Shown piece after piece: positions 31,801 to 42,388 of a stretch of 64,000 nt of DNA. The position numbers and the translations under genes are program-made. Each line of letters begins with the position of its first letter. The first letter of the stretch is position 1. The stretch spans positions 196,001 to 260,000 of the forward strand of contig PUDQ02000143.1 in NCBI GenBank assembly GCA_002964805.2, in the 5' to 3' direction. The notes beneath the pieces are model-generated. The model was not told the origin of the DNA. It ran no database searches and saw nothing but the letters and a program-made list of their open reading frames with translations. Origin of the DNA: Trametes villosa. Taxonomy: Eukaryota; Basidiomycota; Agaricomycetes; Polyporales; Polyporaceae.

Positions 31801-32972
31801 CTGAATACGCCTGGCCGTACCTCCTACCGCACCTTCGTTATACTAGCCGGTGCACCTACGGGTCTTTCCTCCTCACGTTACAGCACAGAAGCTTCGATGA
31901 GGAGGTGAGCACACCGCGTAGCTTCATTGCGAAGTATAACGTTGGCGGAGTAACGATGATTAATGTGGATCATGCCCTCAAGGTGCACGAATCAGGGTGC
32001 ACAACTCCAGCAGCACATCTGACCTAGAAGACAAGGGTAGGACTGAGTTACTTGCCCTCATGTGCACGTGAAAGGCCGGAAGTGGAAAGGGGTGAGTATA
32101 CGCCGTTGTTGACCGAGCTGGATGCGACGTATGGCGTTCAATAACTTGATGCCAGTGCGGCGTTCGAGAGAGGTGAACTTACTTAAGGTGAGGTGGCGGT
32201 GCCCACTTTGAGATACCGCCCTCTGCCGAGGAATGCCGCGGCTCAGTTTGGGGCTCCCATTGTATCGGAGCTTGTAATCGTAGTGGTTCAGGTTCACCGC
32301 CGTCGTCGACATCCAGCATCTACCAAGGCCTCTCATGGCCATACCCTGTCCCAGCTCTCCCCGTATCATGTCGGCAATGCTACTCGCCGCATACGAACCC
32401 GGCAAAAGCAGAGAGAGCCATCATCTCAGTCCCTCCGCGTGTAGTCTTGCGATAACCAAATTGTGTACCAACGTGCGGCGTCGTGCGCATAAAGTTACAA
32501 CGCTCTCAGCTAAGTTGGTCAGTTCACCCATTCTTCTGCATAATACGTCAGTACTGATTTTGACCATACAGCGTGCACTAATATAAAGGCGCTCCTCGTG
32601 AATGGCGCGAATGCACGTTCGGAAGCGTCCCAACATTGGCATCTCTGTGGTCCGAATGGGACGTTGAGGCGGCTGTCCCCCGTGAATTCCGGAACCGCAG
32701 TTAGCATTGGTGCAATTTCTACCCACCATCCCCTACATGCTTATTCTCCGCGCGCGTGCATCGAGACCACGCGTATACAGGGATACACCATGCGCCGACG
32801 CGCTCTCCCTAAAAGGTAAACCGACGACAAGGTCAGTCTCGATTGCGACAGCCGTGCCTTCATAAACCTGCCTCCCCCCTCTCCCGTCTCTCACCTACGC
32901 TTCCTTCCTGCCCCCACCATACCCACAGCCTTCACCCGCTATCAACCCCCACCCCTCACTCCCACTCCCACC
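31801..32972 (+). promoter_or_regulatory. Upstream region of unit D
   Basis: Homologous in inverted orientation to 17730-18900. The proximal 170 bp hold the promoter blocks GCCGACGCGCT, ACCGACGACAAGG and TCAGTCTCGATT and a CATAAAC TATA-like element. It has no CGG-N11-CCG palindrome and no gene. Confidence 0.5.
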
Positions 32973-33275
32973 ATGTCCTACGCCGAGAACTACACCCCCG
33001 CTATGTCCGGCCCCTCCTACAAGGCGATGGCCTACTACAGCACTCGCAAGTCGTCTGGGCGCCGGTCGCTCTGGTTCGGCAAGCCAAAAGTCGCGAAGGT
33101 CGACAAGCGCCGCATCGGCAGCCCACGCATCCCGCAGATGGTCACGCTCCTGCCGCTCGAGGCGCCGTCGATGGGGAAGGGGAAGGGGAAGCAGGGCGGG
33201 ATGGTGCTGATCTCGCTCGGGGACGCGATGATGCGCGAGGAGATCGTGCGGGGTACGCTCCGCAACCACGCTTGA
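32973..33275 (+). CDS. Small protein D, RRSL family (100 aa)
   Basis: Unknown function. Near-identical twin of copy A (two substitutions, in the PQMVTLLPLEAP segment). It shows MSYAENYTPAMSGPSYKAM, the Tyr-rich AYYSTRK, RRSLWFGKPKVAKVDKRRIG, a Gly/Lys patch (MGKGKGKQGG) and the C-terminal LISLGDAMMREEIVRGTLR. It lacks cysteines, membrane segments and signal peptide. The A/D type differs from B/C/G and E/F in the N-terminus and Gly/Lys patch but keeps the two core motifs. Module D follows on the same strand and meets TF3 tail to tail. Confidence 0.77.
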   Translation: MSYAENYTPAMSGPSYKAMAYYSTRKSSGRRSLWFGKPKVAKVDKRRIGSPRIPQMVTLLPLEAPSMGKGKGKQGGMVLISLGDAMMREEIVRGTLRNHA

Positions 33276-33829
33276 GGCGCTGATGCCCTTTCTTTCACTT
33301 GAGCCTCGCCCTCCGGGGCGGGGTGTGGTGTGGTCTAGCTAGCTCCGAGGACTCGACGACGACGCGCGCGCAGCTGGATCCGACCCGAGAGCCGATTTGG
33401 ACCGAGGACGAGAAGGAGGAGGACTCCCCTGGCCGGACTGGGGGAGCGGCTGACGGCTTAGAGGGAGGGGTACCCATGACCGCCCCGAGGAACTCGATGC
33501 CCGACGCCGTTTCTTTTTTCTCGCACCGTCCTTCTAGTGTTCGTTGCTGTTCTCTTTTGCCCCCACAGGTACCTGCCCCAGCAAGACCATGACGGCGAAG
33601 ACGACGGCGGCACCAACGGCGGCGACGACTTCGAGGACGGCCACGGCGACATCGAGGACGACCTCGACATCGACATCGACAAGCACCGGGACTGATCCCC
33701 CCGTGTCGGCCTTGGGTCTCGCTGGTGCTTGTCTTCTCTCTGGCAGTCCGTGCTCTCGGCCCTTGGCTCTGGTGCTTGCTCCCCTCGGTCCCTCTGGGTC
33801 TATGCTCTGCTCGTGTCTGCGCCTTCTGT

Positions 33830-34130
33830 TTCTTCTCTTCTCCTTCCCCTCTCTTTCCCGTTCTCTTCCTCTCCTCTCCTCTCCTCTCCTTCCCTTCCCT
33901 TCGTTCTCTCCTCTCCTCGGTTTCCCTCTTGTATTCTCATTCCCTCTTCCTCTCTCTCTTCCTCTCTCTCTTCCTCTCTCTCTTCCTCTCTCTCTTCCTC
34001 TCTCATTCTCTCTGTTCCCTCTCGTTCCCTCTCGTTCCCTCTCGTTCCTTTCTTCTTCTCTTCTTGTCTCGTGTCGTGTCGTGTCGTCTCGTTTCGTTCC
34101 AAGTTCCCTCTCGTCCCGGTTTCCCTCTCC
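33830..34130 (+). repeat. Polypyrimidine tract of module D
   Basis: About 300 nt of nearly pure C+T with a tandem CTCTCTCTTCCT-type unit (about 33945-34010). It mirrors the purine tract of module A on the opposite strand. Confidence 0.7.
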
Positions 34131-34314
34131 CCTCGCCCGCTTTCTCACTTCCGTTTCCTTCTCGCCTCGGCCTCTTTCCCCTCATCAGTCGTGGCCTCTC
34201 TTTTTCTGGGTTCGGGGTTAGAGGGTGCGGTGGCGGTCTGCGGGGGTCAGCTCGGGTCAGGAGAGATGGCGCCCTCTTCTGCCCGACTGTCCCCTGCGTG
34301 TCGTTTCCGTCGGA

Positions 34315-34348
34315 GCGGGGGAGGGGGTCGACGGGCCCCTTCCCCCGC
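34315..34348 (+). other. Conserved covarying hairpin, copy D
   Basis: Thirteen pairs, one of them G-T: GCGGGGGAGGGGG with CCCCTTCCCCCGC, loop with TCGACGG. A GTACGT splice donor follows about 15 nt later. Confidence 0.72.
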
Positions 34349-34614
34349 ACAAGTCCGAGAAGTACGTCACTTAATTCCTCTTCTTTCGTTCCTGAGCTGT
34401 GCTGACATCTTCTACATGCCTTCTTCGCAGGTTCCTGGCAGGGCTCCGACACTTCCTTCGGCGCTGTTCTCTCCTACGGTACGCCTTCCGCGACCTATTT
34501 GTTTAACCACAACATTCTGATGTCGCTCTGATAGAAGTTCTGTTACAGCTATACTCGTAGCATCCTAAGCAACCAGACCCGTACGGCGACTGGGAAGCGT
34601 GGCGGGGAGGTCGG

Positions 34615-34642
34615 CAAGAGCGGCCAAGGCCTGCCGTTCTTG
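34615..34642 (+). other. Terminal hairpin of module D
   Basis: CAAGAGCGG pairs with CCGTTCTTG (one G-T) around the loop CCAAGGCCTG. It is the counterpart of the perfect stem in module F. Confidence 0.55.
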
Positions 34643-34796
34643 GCTCTCTCCTTGCCACGCACTCTTAGTCAATGTACGAGGTCCAGTAAGTACATAGCTG
34701 TGTCATCTGTGCGCACATATTACAATATATTTCCATCCAGACTTTCCCTTCGCCATGATGCCCACGAGTACAATCCATAACTACCCTTACCGCGCC

Positions 34797-37728
34797 CTAT
34801 AGCCCTCCTAGCGCCAAGTTCGCCAGTGGTGCGACCCGCGCAGGGGGCTCCACGCCCGCCTCCGTGCACGCCGCGACCAACGGTGCGTACAGCCTCTCGT
34901 ACTCTCTCAGCTGGCCTGTACTACGGATTAACCTCTTAGCCTCTTACAGAGAAGTAACCGGGACTTACATGGCGCCGGCCACAGCCGCAGATAATACTCC
35001 GCGCACGGCGCAAACGCGCGCGCGACGTCGAGCGCGACGCGCATCGTGCGGTCCGCCTCCCAGAGCGCAAGTCCCCTGCCAACGCGATAAAGGGCCAGCC
35101 GTCAGCACCGCGCAGGTGAGCGAGCATAAGGGAACGAAGGGGCGTACCGGACGACCTGCGCGAGGAACCACGCGACGAGGAAGTTGCGCCGCGCGTGGTT
35201 CGTGACCGTCGTGCGCGGGGTGGCGAGACACTGCGTGAAGTAGTTCGCGACGTGCAGTTGGTAGGTCACTACGGCCAGCGGATCAGCCCCCTACCCCAGA
35301 TCAAGAAAACGGGAAAGGAAGCGAGACGTACTCCACTGCTCTGCTTTTTGGCGGTAGGCGAGCCAGCCATTCGTCCTGCACATCGCGGCGTCAGCACGGT
35401 TTTGCCTAGTACTGCAACCTGAGGGTAAGACGCCCACCCCGTCGACATGGGCACATATCGCTGCAGCTCCCCGGAGACGCACATCCGCGTGCTGCGCATG
35501 CCAGACAACCTCATCAGTACAGCCCTTTCCACCACGCATGCGCGGAGCAAAGACGCACTTGAACAGCACTTCCCGCGCTTTGACCGAGAACCCAGTCTCC
35601 GTCATGCACGTATGGCGATCCAGCGCCGCCTCGATAGCATCCAGTTCTGTCCATGCGTCCATCGCGTACCGCGCACGCTCCATCCCCACCAGCGCCCCCT
35701 CCCTCACCCCCGCGTCGCGCTGTGTGCGTACACAGCTGTGCCACAACAAGAGCGCGCGCATGTACAGCGCCCAGACCGAGTCCTTCGACGCCGCCATGCC
35801 CACCACACCCTCGTCCGCCAAATACTCCCCGGGGAACAGCAACGCATACTGCCGCCACGGACTCACGTCAGCTCCCTGCTCGTAACACACCAAACGCAGG
35901 GCAGACGTACGTTCGCGGGATCCTGGATCCACAGCGGCTCGAGGTCCCAGCCCTCGCCCGCCATCGCCGTCACCTTCGTCCCGCCGTAGCTTGTGACGAG
36001 CACGACGCTCGCCCACACGAGCCGCCGGCACTCCTCCTTGCGCACCGCGCCCGCGTCTTTGGGCCACATCGGCATCAGCGCGAATTGCGGCGCGAGCTGG
36101 CGCACGAAGGGCGACTGGCGCCCGAGCGAGTATGCCGCGCACCCACAGCAGCCGTCTGTGGCAGCGCTGGGAGGGTCCTCCGGGGCGGGGCTGTGGGCGG
36201 CCTCGTTTGCGTCGGCGAAGGGGAGCATGGCCAATTCGAGCCTATTAGGGGGCGCAACGGGCGCGACCGGGGCAAACTGCGCGTCGCTACACACGCTGGG
36301 CACTGCATTCGGGAGAAATATCGTCGTGCGCGGGTTATCGACGTCGAGCGTCGTCAGCGCGAGGTAGCGAATGAGCGAGTCCAGCATATGCATCGCTTCT
36401 TGCGTGCGCTGGGGACGCCACGCCTCCGGATGCGCCTGCAGCTCGAACGCCGTAAGAAACTACGCCGCACAATTAGCGATACTCTTGCACGTGGGCACAG
36501 AAAACGAAGACGTGCGCACATATGCCGCCTGGGCGAGCCCGACATCGATCCAGCCGGAGTGGAGACTCGCGTGGAACGCCGTATACGCTTGGTCCGCGAG
36601 CAAGAGCGCCCTGTTCATGCCCGTAGCACCCAGCTCGAGGTCCGAGCTCTGGTGGACCGTGGCCAGCGCGAGTGCCGCTAGTACAAAACTGGGTTGGATC
36701 GTCCGCCGCGTAGTAGGATTGAACAGCACCGCCATGAACCGAGGGACATCGATGAAGCTAAACCAGAGCAGGGACACGCGGAAGAGAACATGCAAGTCCG
36801 CCTTAACGCGCTCCAGCATGTTGTTGCGGGTGTCGGCGGTCATGGTGCGTACTGGCAGGCTGGATGGAATGTCCGGGGACGAGGCGTAGAGACCGAGGAG
36901 TGAGTCCCACCAGGTTTCCCGGACGAATTGAACACTCGGTATGGGTGGGATGCTAGGTAGGCGATCCGAGTTTCGGTCGGGGTGCTCCCAATTTTGCGTA
37001 ACATTGTTTCCAGTGAGGTTCGCGACGGGCACGAGGTCCGTGGATTGCAGCAAGAGCGAGTCTATGAAGTCGGCAGTGGTGTTGCCAGCCCAGCCTAGCC
37101 CAGAGTCCGAGCTAGCAAGCGCTCCTTCGGTAAACAGCCTGTCCGCCTCGGTAAGCGTATTAGGAGCATCCGCTGGTGGTTCGGCTGCAGATGAGGATGA
37201 GGCTTCCGCCTTTTTAGCTTTCTTCCGAAGCTTCGCCTCCTCTTCCAGCCTTGATCGCGTCGTGCGCGTTTTCCTTGAAGCCAAAGAATCCAGCTTGCGA
37301 GACCCGGCGATCCGGTCCTTACCCCGCCGTCTTGGGGCTTCGTCGTAGGTACACGGCCCCCCTGTTTGCCGCTTACGCCGGGTGCAGTTGTTGCATGCCG
37401 GCTTTGTACCGTCACAACGTATCTTGCGAATGCGGCTAGACAGGACTGCCGTGAGTGCGATATTCACCGAAAAGACCAAGAGACATGCTGACCATCGTTC
37501 ACAAGCGAGGTAAACGCGTTTACGGGGCTTTCCACAGGTTGTGAGAGGTTGATCTGGTGCAAGCGCAGGGCGTGTTATGCTCGGACTCCGCGACCGATCC
37601 GTTGAGTCTTCATCACCACGCGTAGAAGGTGAACGAGAGCGAGATATAGTAGAACTAGAGCTATGTGATCGATTTTGTGAGTTAGAAGCGGGAGATGAAA
37701 GTGAGTGCGAGAGCTTCGAGTGCTGCAT
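34797..37728 (-). CDS. TF3: Zn(II)2Cys6 fungal transcription factor
   Basis: Third paralog. The start at 37728 (MQHSKLSHSLSSPASNSQ) aligns with TF4; an upstream in-frame codon at 37788 is possible. The Ser/Arg-rich N-terminus leads to LAPDQPLTTCGKPRKRVYLAC, an intron splitting the second Cys codon, then RIRKIRCDGTKPACNNCTRRKRQTGGPC. A conserved basic stretch (RRRGKDR, KTRTTRSRLEEEAK) and an acidic/Ser linker follow. The middle domain holds FVRETWWDSLLGLYASSPDIPSS, IDVPRFMAVLFNP and SGWIDVGLAQAAYV, then FPGEYLADEGVVG further on. The stop at 34797-34799 gives a C-terminus ANLALGGL, the same as TF4. It converges with unit D. A TATATATG box lies about 110 bp upstream of the start. It is closer to TF4 than to TF1 or TF2. 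Confidence 0.86.
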
Positions 37729-38260
37729 GAGAGCTTTGGTCCGGCCCAGACGACAATTCAGCACAGCAGCTTGCGTTGGTCCGGACATTCAACGACGGAT
37801 GCACCTCGGAGTTGCATGGAAATTGGAATCGAGCGTCATATATAAGTAGCTCGGGGGCTATAGTCCCATGAACAGGTACGCGACGACTTGCAACGCCGAT
37901 CCGAGCTGTTCCAGGCGAGCGCGCGCTGATCAAGCACAGGGAAGCCCGCGTTTTGCCTCGTTTTGCACAGCTCCCGGTCCCACACGGCATGACGCTTGTT
38001 TAGTCCGCTCACCTCGGGATCCGGCTGTCGTGGTTCGCCCTCGAGGCCAAGTCGACGGGGTAGCAGAATCCTCGGAACTTCGAGGCCGCCGGTCAGACCA
38101 GGAGTCCGTGGAAGGAAGTTGAAAGATGGAGATGGTGGTGATGAACGATGGCCGTTGGCCAGGGCGGCGCCCCTCACGTCGAACACTCATCTGCAAACTT
38201 CCACAGATGAGCATGTGATTGGAGTGCAGCTCTATATCGTTGACGTGTTTGTTATAGCCC
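34797..38260 (-). repeat. TF3 plus upstream region, inverted copy of the TF4 region
   Basis: Homology with 49020-52645 (opposite strand) covers the coding exons and about 500 bp upstream. Shared upstream text includes CGGATCCCGAGGTGAGCGGA, CAGCGCGCGCT and TTCATGGGACTAT. Confidence 0.65.
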
Positions 38261-39237
38261 GCTCTGTCTGATAGCGCAGGACGACGCCGCTCACCTTGCT
38301 TATGTTGCGCGTTTATTTGGGGTACCTGTAGCAGGCGTGTGAGACCCTTCTCAGGGTAGCTTCGGGCACAGGGACAGCATCGGGAGGCATTACTTACCAA
38401 GTGGCTGGACGGATTCGCGACTACGAGGGCTAAGTTGCACAGGGCAGTAGGCCATAGACCCACTGGCAGATCTCGAGGAGGCAGACGGATTGCCACGACG
38501 CCTTCCTTGCATACACACAGCTCATTGAAGGGGGAAATGCGCTGGAGGGCGAAATCGCACACTGCTGCTACGCTGTGGGGTGATAGAAGGATGAAGGTGG
38601 CACGCAAACCTGTAGATCGCCTATCGGCGCTTAATGCCTCTCTCTCTCCTTCCCCACGACGTTACCGGTCCGATTCGACCATCGCATTCTCTCGAGCTTG
38701 AACAGCTCTAAATGCGCCCTCCGCAAAGGCGTCTCGGGTACCCTAAGTTTGGTGATACTCATTACACACTACCTCGTACTAGTTAAACTTGAGCTCGTTC
38801 CCAGATCCTTCAGTGACCATGGCAAATGCAACAACCGGAACGACGTGATCTTATAGCTATGGGGCAGAAGGTCCCTTGGGGCTTGTATAACAACTAGTAC
38901 TGATTTCGAGTTGAAATCCTCGCGACACGGCAGAAGGTGTCACACCAATCTATGAGAGCAAGCATCCCTCGAAGAAGCGGAACCATAGTAAGTCGTAGGG
39001 CCCTTAAATGTACCGTATTCTAACGTGCTTCGAAGCAGGTATCGAATACTTCACTTGATGCACACGATCATGTTCTATCAGGGATATGAACTCGACAATC
39101 TTAGGTGTCCTATGTCAGCATACATCGACGAGAGCACAATCTGCCCGTACTCGATGTGATAACGACGATCGGGGAACTGCTATACCTCAAGGTAGACCAT
39201 GCATGGTAAGGGGGAGAACTACACGAGAAGTCCGAGA
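38261..39237. promoter_or_regulatory. Far upstream region of unit E (shared with F)
   Basis: From about 38440 to 39240 this matches, inverted, the region 54105-54930 upstream of gene F. Shared text includes GGCGATCTACAGGTTT and GAGGATTTCAACTCGAA. No gene is supported. The conserved stretch may mark an ancient promoter or simply the extent of duplication. Confidence 0.5.
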
Positions 39238-39254
39238 CGGCATGATTCCTGCCG
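39238..39254. promoter_or_regulatory. CGG-N11-CCG palindrome upstream of gene E
   Basis: CGGCATGATTCCTGCCG lies 169 bp before the ATG of gene E. The arms equal those of copies B, C, F and G while the central bases differ. Downstream blocks are GTCGACGCGCC, AGCCGACAACGACG and TCAGCCTCGATC. Confidence 0.62.
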
Positions 39255-39422
39255 ACGAGGGTCGACGCGCCCCGTCCTGAACAGGGAAGCCGACAACGAC
39301 GAGCTCAGCCTCGATCACAACGCCCTGCCCTCATAAGCCAGCCACCCCTCCCTTCCGCTCCCCACCTATTTTCTTCCCATACCCCCACCACCATCTACCT
39401 GCCCCCACCCCCACCTTTCACC

Positions 39423-39707
39423 ATGCCCTTCACTGCTTTCACCTCCCTCTTCTCCGGCAAGTCGACCGAGCGCCGGTCGCTCCAGTCCGACAAGCCAGTC
39501 ATCTCCTTCCCCCTCCCCTACGCCTGGCCCGAGTTCGTCCCCCCGCAGCCCAAGCCCGAGCGCCAACCGGCCGTCTGCGCACCGCGCGTGGTCATCGACT
39601 ACGCGCCCGCGTACGGCTACCAGTCGCTGGGGTGCAAGCTGCTTTCGCTGGAGGACGCGCAGGCGGACAGGGAGATCGTTGAGCGTTCTATCCGCACCCG
39701 CTTCTGA
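39423..39707 (+). CDS. Small protein E, RRSL family (94 aa)
   Basis: Unknown function. The third subtype of the family: MPFTAFTSLFSGKSTE, ERRSLQSDKPVISFPLPYAWPEFVPPQP, APRVVIDYAPAYGYQSLGCK and LLSLEDAQADREIVERSIR, ending TRF. RRSL is kept, but the FGKAK part is replaced by QSDKP. The C-terminal helix motif LLSLEDAxxxxEIVxxxIR is conserved. It differs from copy F mainly in the PERQPAVC stretch. It contains the only cysteines in the family. The gene starts divergently from TF3 and its module follows on the same strand. Confidence 0.75.
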   Translation: MPFTAFTSLFSGKSTERRSLQSDKPVISFPLPYAWPEFVPPQPKPERQPAVCAPRVVIDYAPAYGYQSLGCKLLSLEDAQADREIVERSIRTRF

Positions 39708-40257
39708 ATGCTGATCACCTTTATTCCCCGCTCGCCCTCCGGGGCGGGCTCGCTGTGTGATGTGTGTAGCTGGCGTCGAGGACGAGGAGCACACACGCGC
39801 GCTGGAAGAGGACGGGGGCCAGGGAGGACGGGGGAGGGGGAGGGGAAGGGGACTGGGGGAGTCCCTGGGTGAGGCTGACGGCTTCGGCGGGGAGTCGAGT
39901 GAGGGGTACCCATGACCGCCCCAATCTCGATGGCCCATCCGACGCCCGACGCCATTTTCTTTTTGTTCGTCTCGCTACTTGTTGTTCGTTGCTGCTTCCC
40001 CTTGCCCCCACAGGTACCCGGCAAGACCGCGACAATGGCGACGACAGGGACGACGGCCTCCACCACCAGCACGACACCGACCACCACCACGACATCGACG
40101 ACGGCCTCGACGGCGACATCGGCGGCGACGAGGGCCTTCTCTTTGTTTCTATCATCGGGGTCTGGGGGGTCCGGTGGGCGGCGGCCAGGGTTGTTCGGTT
40201 CAGGAGAGATGGCGCCCTCTCCTGTCCGACTGCTCTCGTCCGTCGTCTTCCGTCGGA

Positions 40258-40291
40258 GCGGGGGAAGGGGTCGACGGGCCTCTTCCCCCGC
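40258..40291 (+). other. Conserved covarying hairpin, copy E
   Basis: Thirteen pairs, one G-T: GCGGGGGAAGGGG with CCTCTTCCCCCGC. The extra A on the left arm is matched by an extra T on the right arm relative to copies B and C. A GTGAGT donor is at 40305. Confidence 0.72.
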
Positions 40292-40560
40292 ACAAGTCCG
40301 AGAAGTGAGTACTCTCTCCTCCTCTTAGTTCCCGGATAGCGCTGACGTTCAACATCCCACACACAGGCTGTTGGTCCTGCCTGCCCTCCCACGAGGGGAG
40401 GGTCGGCTGGTCTGCTTGGGTAGCGTCCATTGATTCCGGTACGTGCCTCGGTTGTTTCTCGAACCATTCAGGCTACTCACACCTCATCTTTGACAGGACT
40501 CCGGGGACAAGTCTCCGTAGAGGTGTCCGCCGTTAGTGTACGCGGCGAGCAGGGAAGCAG

Positions 40561-40583
40561 GAGAGGCTTAGGCCAAGCCTCTC
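40561..40583 (+). other. Terminal hairpin of module E
   Basis: Perfect nine-pair stem GAGAGGCTT / AAGCCTCTC with the loop AGGCC. Confidence 0.55.
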
Positions 40584-41290
40584 TTTCTTCTCTGCTCGTC
40601 GTGCACACCTACACGCGCGGGTTACCCCCGCATCCTTGGCACCAGGTGAGTTATCCCGCTTCCTCAGATCGGGTTATCGTCTCTGTGCTTACACCTCTCC
40701 CACAGATCCATAGTCAGCGGGTGTCTCCTCGGCCCTGCGGCCCTGCTACCCGTGCGTATCAGCCTCACCGCTCGTTACTCACCATCCACGGACGTCTCGC
40801 TATATGTGTGCCTTATTATCCCCACAGGATATCACAGGTCGCAGATACGCTCGTCCTCGGTGTACATGGCGAGGAATGAAGCACGGGGAGTTCAGGCCTG
40901 ACTCTTCTTGCTTCCTTCCTCGTCGTGTGCTTCACGGCTGCGGTACTCGCTTAATGTGTACGCGAAGAGGTACGTCATTCATTCGTCGCACCTCTTCCTC
41001 TGCTTCCGACTGATCGCTGTATACGGTCAGCTACAAGTGCCGTCGTCACCTATCGAAGACGGCCGCCTCAGCACACGCTCAAGCTACACGTGTATGTATA
41101 CTCATTCATTCCCCTTGATTTCGGGCGCGCGTTGTCATACCTCAAAACATCTATTTAGCCGTTCCCTCACGCCTCGGACGCACCGCGCCGGTTTTCGGAC
41201 TTCGAGGTACCAGACGGTGACGCGATGGGAAGCAAGGGGAGGCCAGGCCTCCTCCTCTTGCTTCTCTTTGCGCCGTCGACGGTGAGTATT

Positions 41291-41824
41291 TCTTCTGCCT
41301 TCTGTTTGGTTCCTTTATCTCGTGGGGATTGCCATGCTGCCCATAAACGGAGTCCCCTATCGTGCGTGTTGTCAGGCCCCGGGGGAGGGGGCACGTCGGC
41401 CACGGGCGCCTATTCGCACGTACCAGTACTTACTTGAAATCTTAGTACAGAGCGACTTGACATAAGGTGGGGAGTTACATCCATCCTATCGCGTACTATA
41501 ACTCCAGTATCGTGCTGTGAGTGAGTGTGGTAAAAGCCCATTTGAAAGCCTGGGCAGTGCGAGCCGGCGGCTGTGCCACGGGCGCTTCCCAATTACACCA
41601 GCAGTCGGGCGCTTGACGGGTAGCCAATGGCAACGCAGCGTATTCGCGCCGCCATCCTCCTCACCTTGCCACCAACCTGAGCAAATACTCTCACTAGGGT
41701 GATATTAAGCCCGCGCTTCTCCACCCTCCGCACACACACAAACGGGCACCCAATCTACGTAGTAGCGCGCTGTGTGCCACAAAGCCTCCGCGATTCTTGA
41801 CCGTGCACAAGTTTGAGACGTACT
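41291..41824. other. Intergenic after module E
   Basis: Tail of unit E and the 5' flank of the following small ORF. A GTGAGTATT donor-like site lies at about 41281. No gene seen. Confidence 0.35.
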
Positions 41825-42388
41825 ATGCCTAGGAGGTCGAAACGTCATAGAACGGCCGTTGCAAACCTCGGCGCGTACGCGCGGAATAAGAGGCCTAAAC
41901 GCGAGCACGTCGAGCCTGCTGCTGACGCCTCGACGTCTGGGACTGCTACACCTGCAAGCGGTAGTCCTCGCGCCGGGGACGGGCACAATGCAGCGGCTTC
42001 AAACCGGGTCAGAGTGATCCTCCCAATATTTGATGTACAGCGCCGACGCATGCTAATACAAGCATTCGACCTGCAGGGATCCGCTGGCGCACAGGACACT
42101 ACGAGCGTCGCGACGCATTCCGATACCAGCGCGGCCCGGCCACCCTCGCCGTCCTCGGTCGTCCTCGACAACCTTGCGCGCGCGGAGGAGCGCCTGCAGG
42201 CCGTCTACGCGCGCATGGGGCAGACGTTCGGCGAGATCGCGCACCCGACGTGGTCGCCCGTCCGCGATGGTGTGTCGTCCGGGCAGGCACCGGCGACGTC
42301 TGAGCCTCTCGCGGGGACGGAGAGCGCGCCGTCGCAGCCTGTATCGAGTATGGGACGCTCTGGTCCTGAGTGTCCGCGCGGGCTGTAG
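41825..42388 (+). CDS. Hypothetical protein with basic N-terminus (about 187 aa)
   Basis: Single open frame starting MPRRSKRHRTAVANLGAYARNKRPKREH. The start is very basic and NLS-like. A Ser/Ala-rich linker follows, then a short globular-looking part (VRVILPIFDVQRRRMLIQAFDLQG), then a helical segment (LDNLARAEERLQAVYARMGQTFGEIAHPTW) and a Ser/Pro tail. I do not recognise a family. Basic PRRSKRHR-type starts occur in N-terminal fragments of basidiomycete transposon-related proteins, so it could be a remnant. The codon pattern and intact frame also allow a real nuclear protein. Confidence 0.45.
   Translation: MPRRSKRHRTAVANLGAYARNKRPKREHVEPAADASTSGTATPASGSPRAGDGHNAAASNRVRVILPIFDVQRRRMLIQAFDLQGSAGAQDTTSVATHSDTSAARPPSPSSVVLDNLARAEERLQAVYARMGQTFGEIAHPTWSPVRDGVSSGQAPATSEPLAGTESAPSQPVSSMGRSGPECPRGL

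Larger units (their letters stand above)
33276..34700 (+). repeat. Module D: conserved non-coding region downstream of small gene D
   Basis: Landmarks in order: GCCCTCCGGGGCGGGG just after the gene, GCTAGCTCCGAGGACTCGACGACGACG, GGGTACCCATGACCGCCCC (about 33470), CCCCCACAG/GTACC acceptor (about 33560), an Asp-rich stretch ending DIDIDKHRD in one frame, a ~300-nt pyrimidine tract (33830-34130), one CATCAGTCGTGG, the hairpin (34315-34348), a GTACGT donor, an intron ending CTTCGCAG (about 34432) and a terminal hairpin at 34615-34642. Confidence 0.6.
26413..34750 (+). repeat. Right arm of the giant inverted duplication (TF2, units C and D)
   Basis: Mirror image of 16040-24341: TF2 corresponds to TF1, C to B, D to A, each with its module. 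D and A proteins differ at two of 100 residues, and the ends of modules B and C align almost base for base, while TF1 and TF2 are strongly diverged. Limits estimated by eye. Confidence 0.75.
39708..41290 (+). repeat. Module E: conserved non-coding region downstream of small gene E
   Basis: Landmarks: GCCCTCCGGGGCGGGC, GGGTACCCATGACCGCCCC (about 39905), CCCCCACAG/GTACC acceptor (about 40013), an Asp/His-codon-rich stretch, the GGAGAG/CTCTCC mini-hairpin, the covarying hairpin (40258-40291), a 62-nt intron (40305-40366, GTGAGT to CACAG, GCTGAC inside), a terminal hairpin (40561-40583) and further exon-like pieces to a second GAAGCAAG/CTTGCTTC stem near 41235-41265. It lacks the long pyrimidine tract and the CATCAGTCGTGG repeats. 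Confidence 0.58.
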
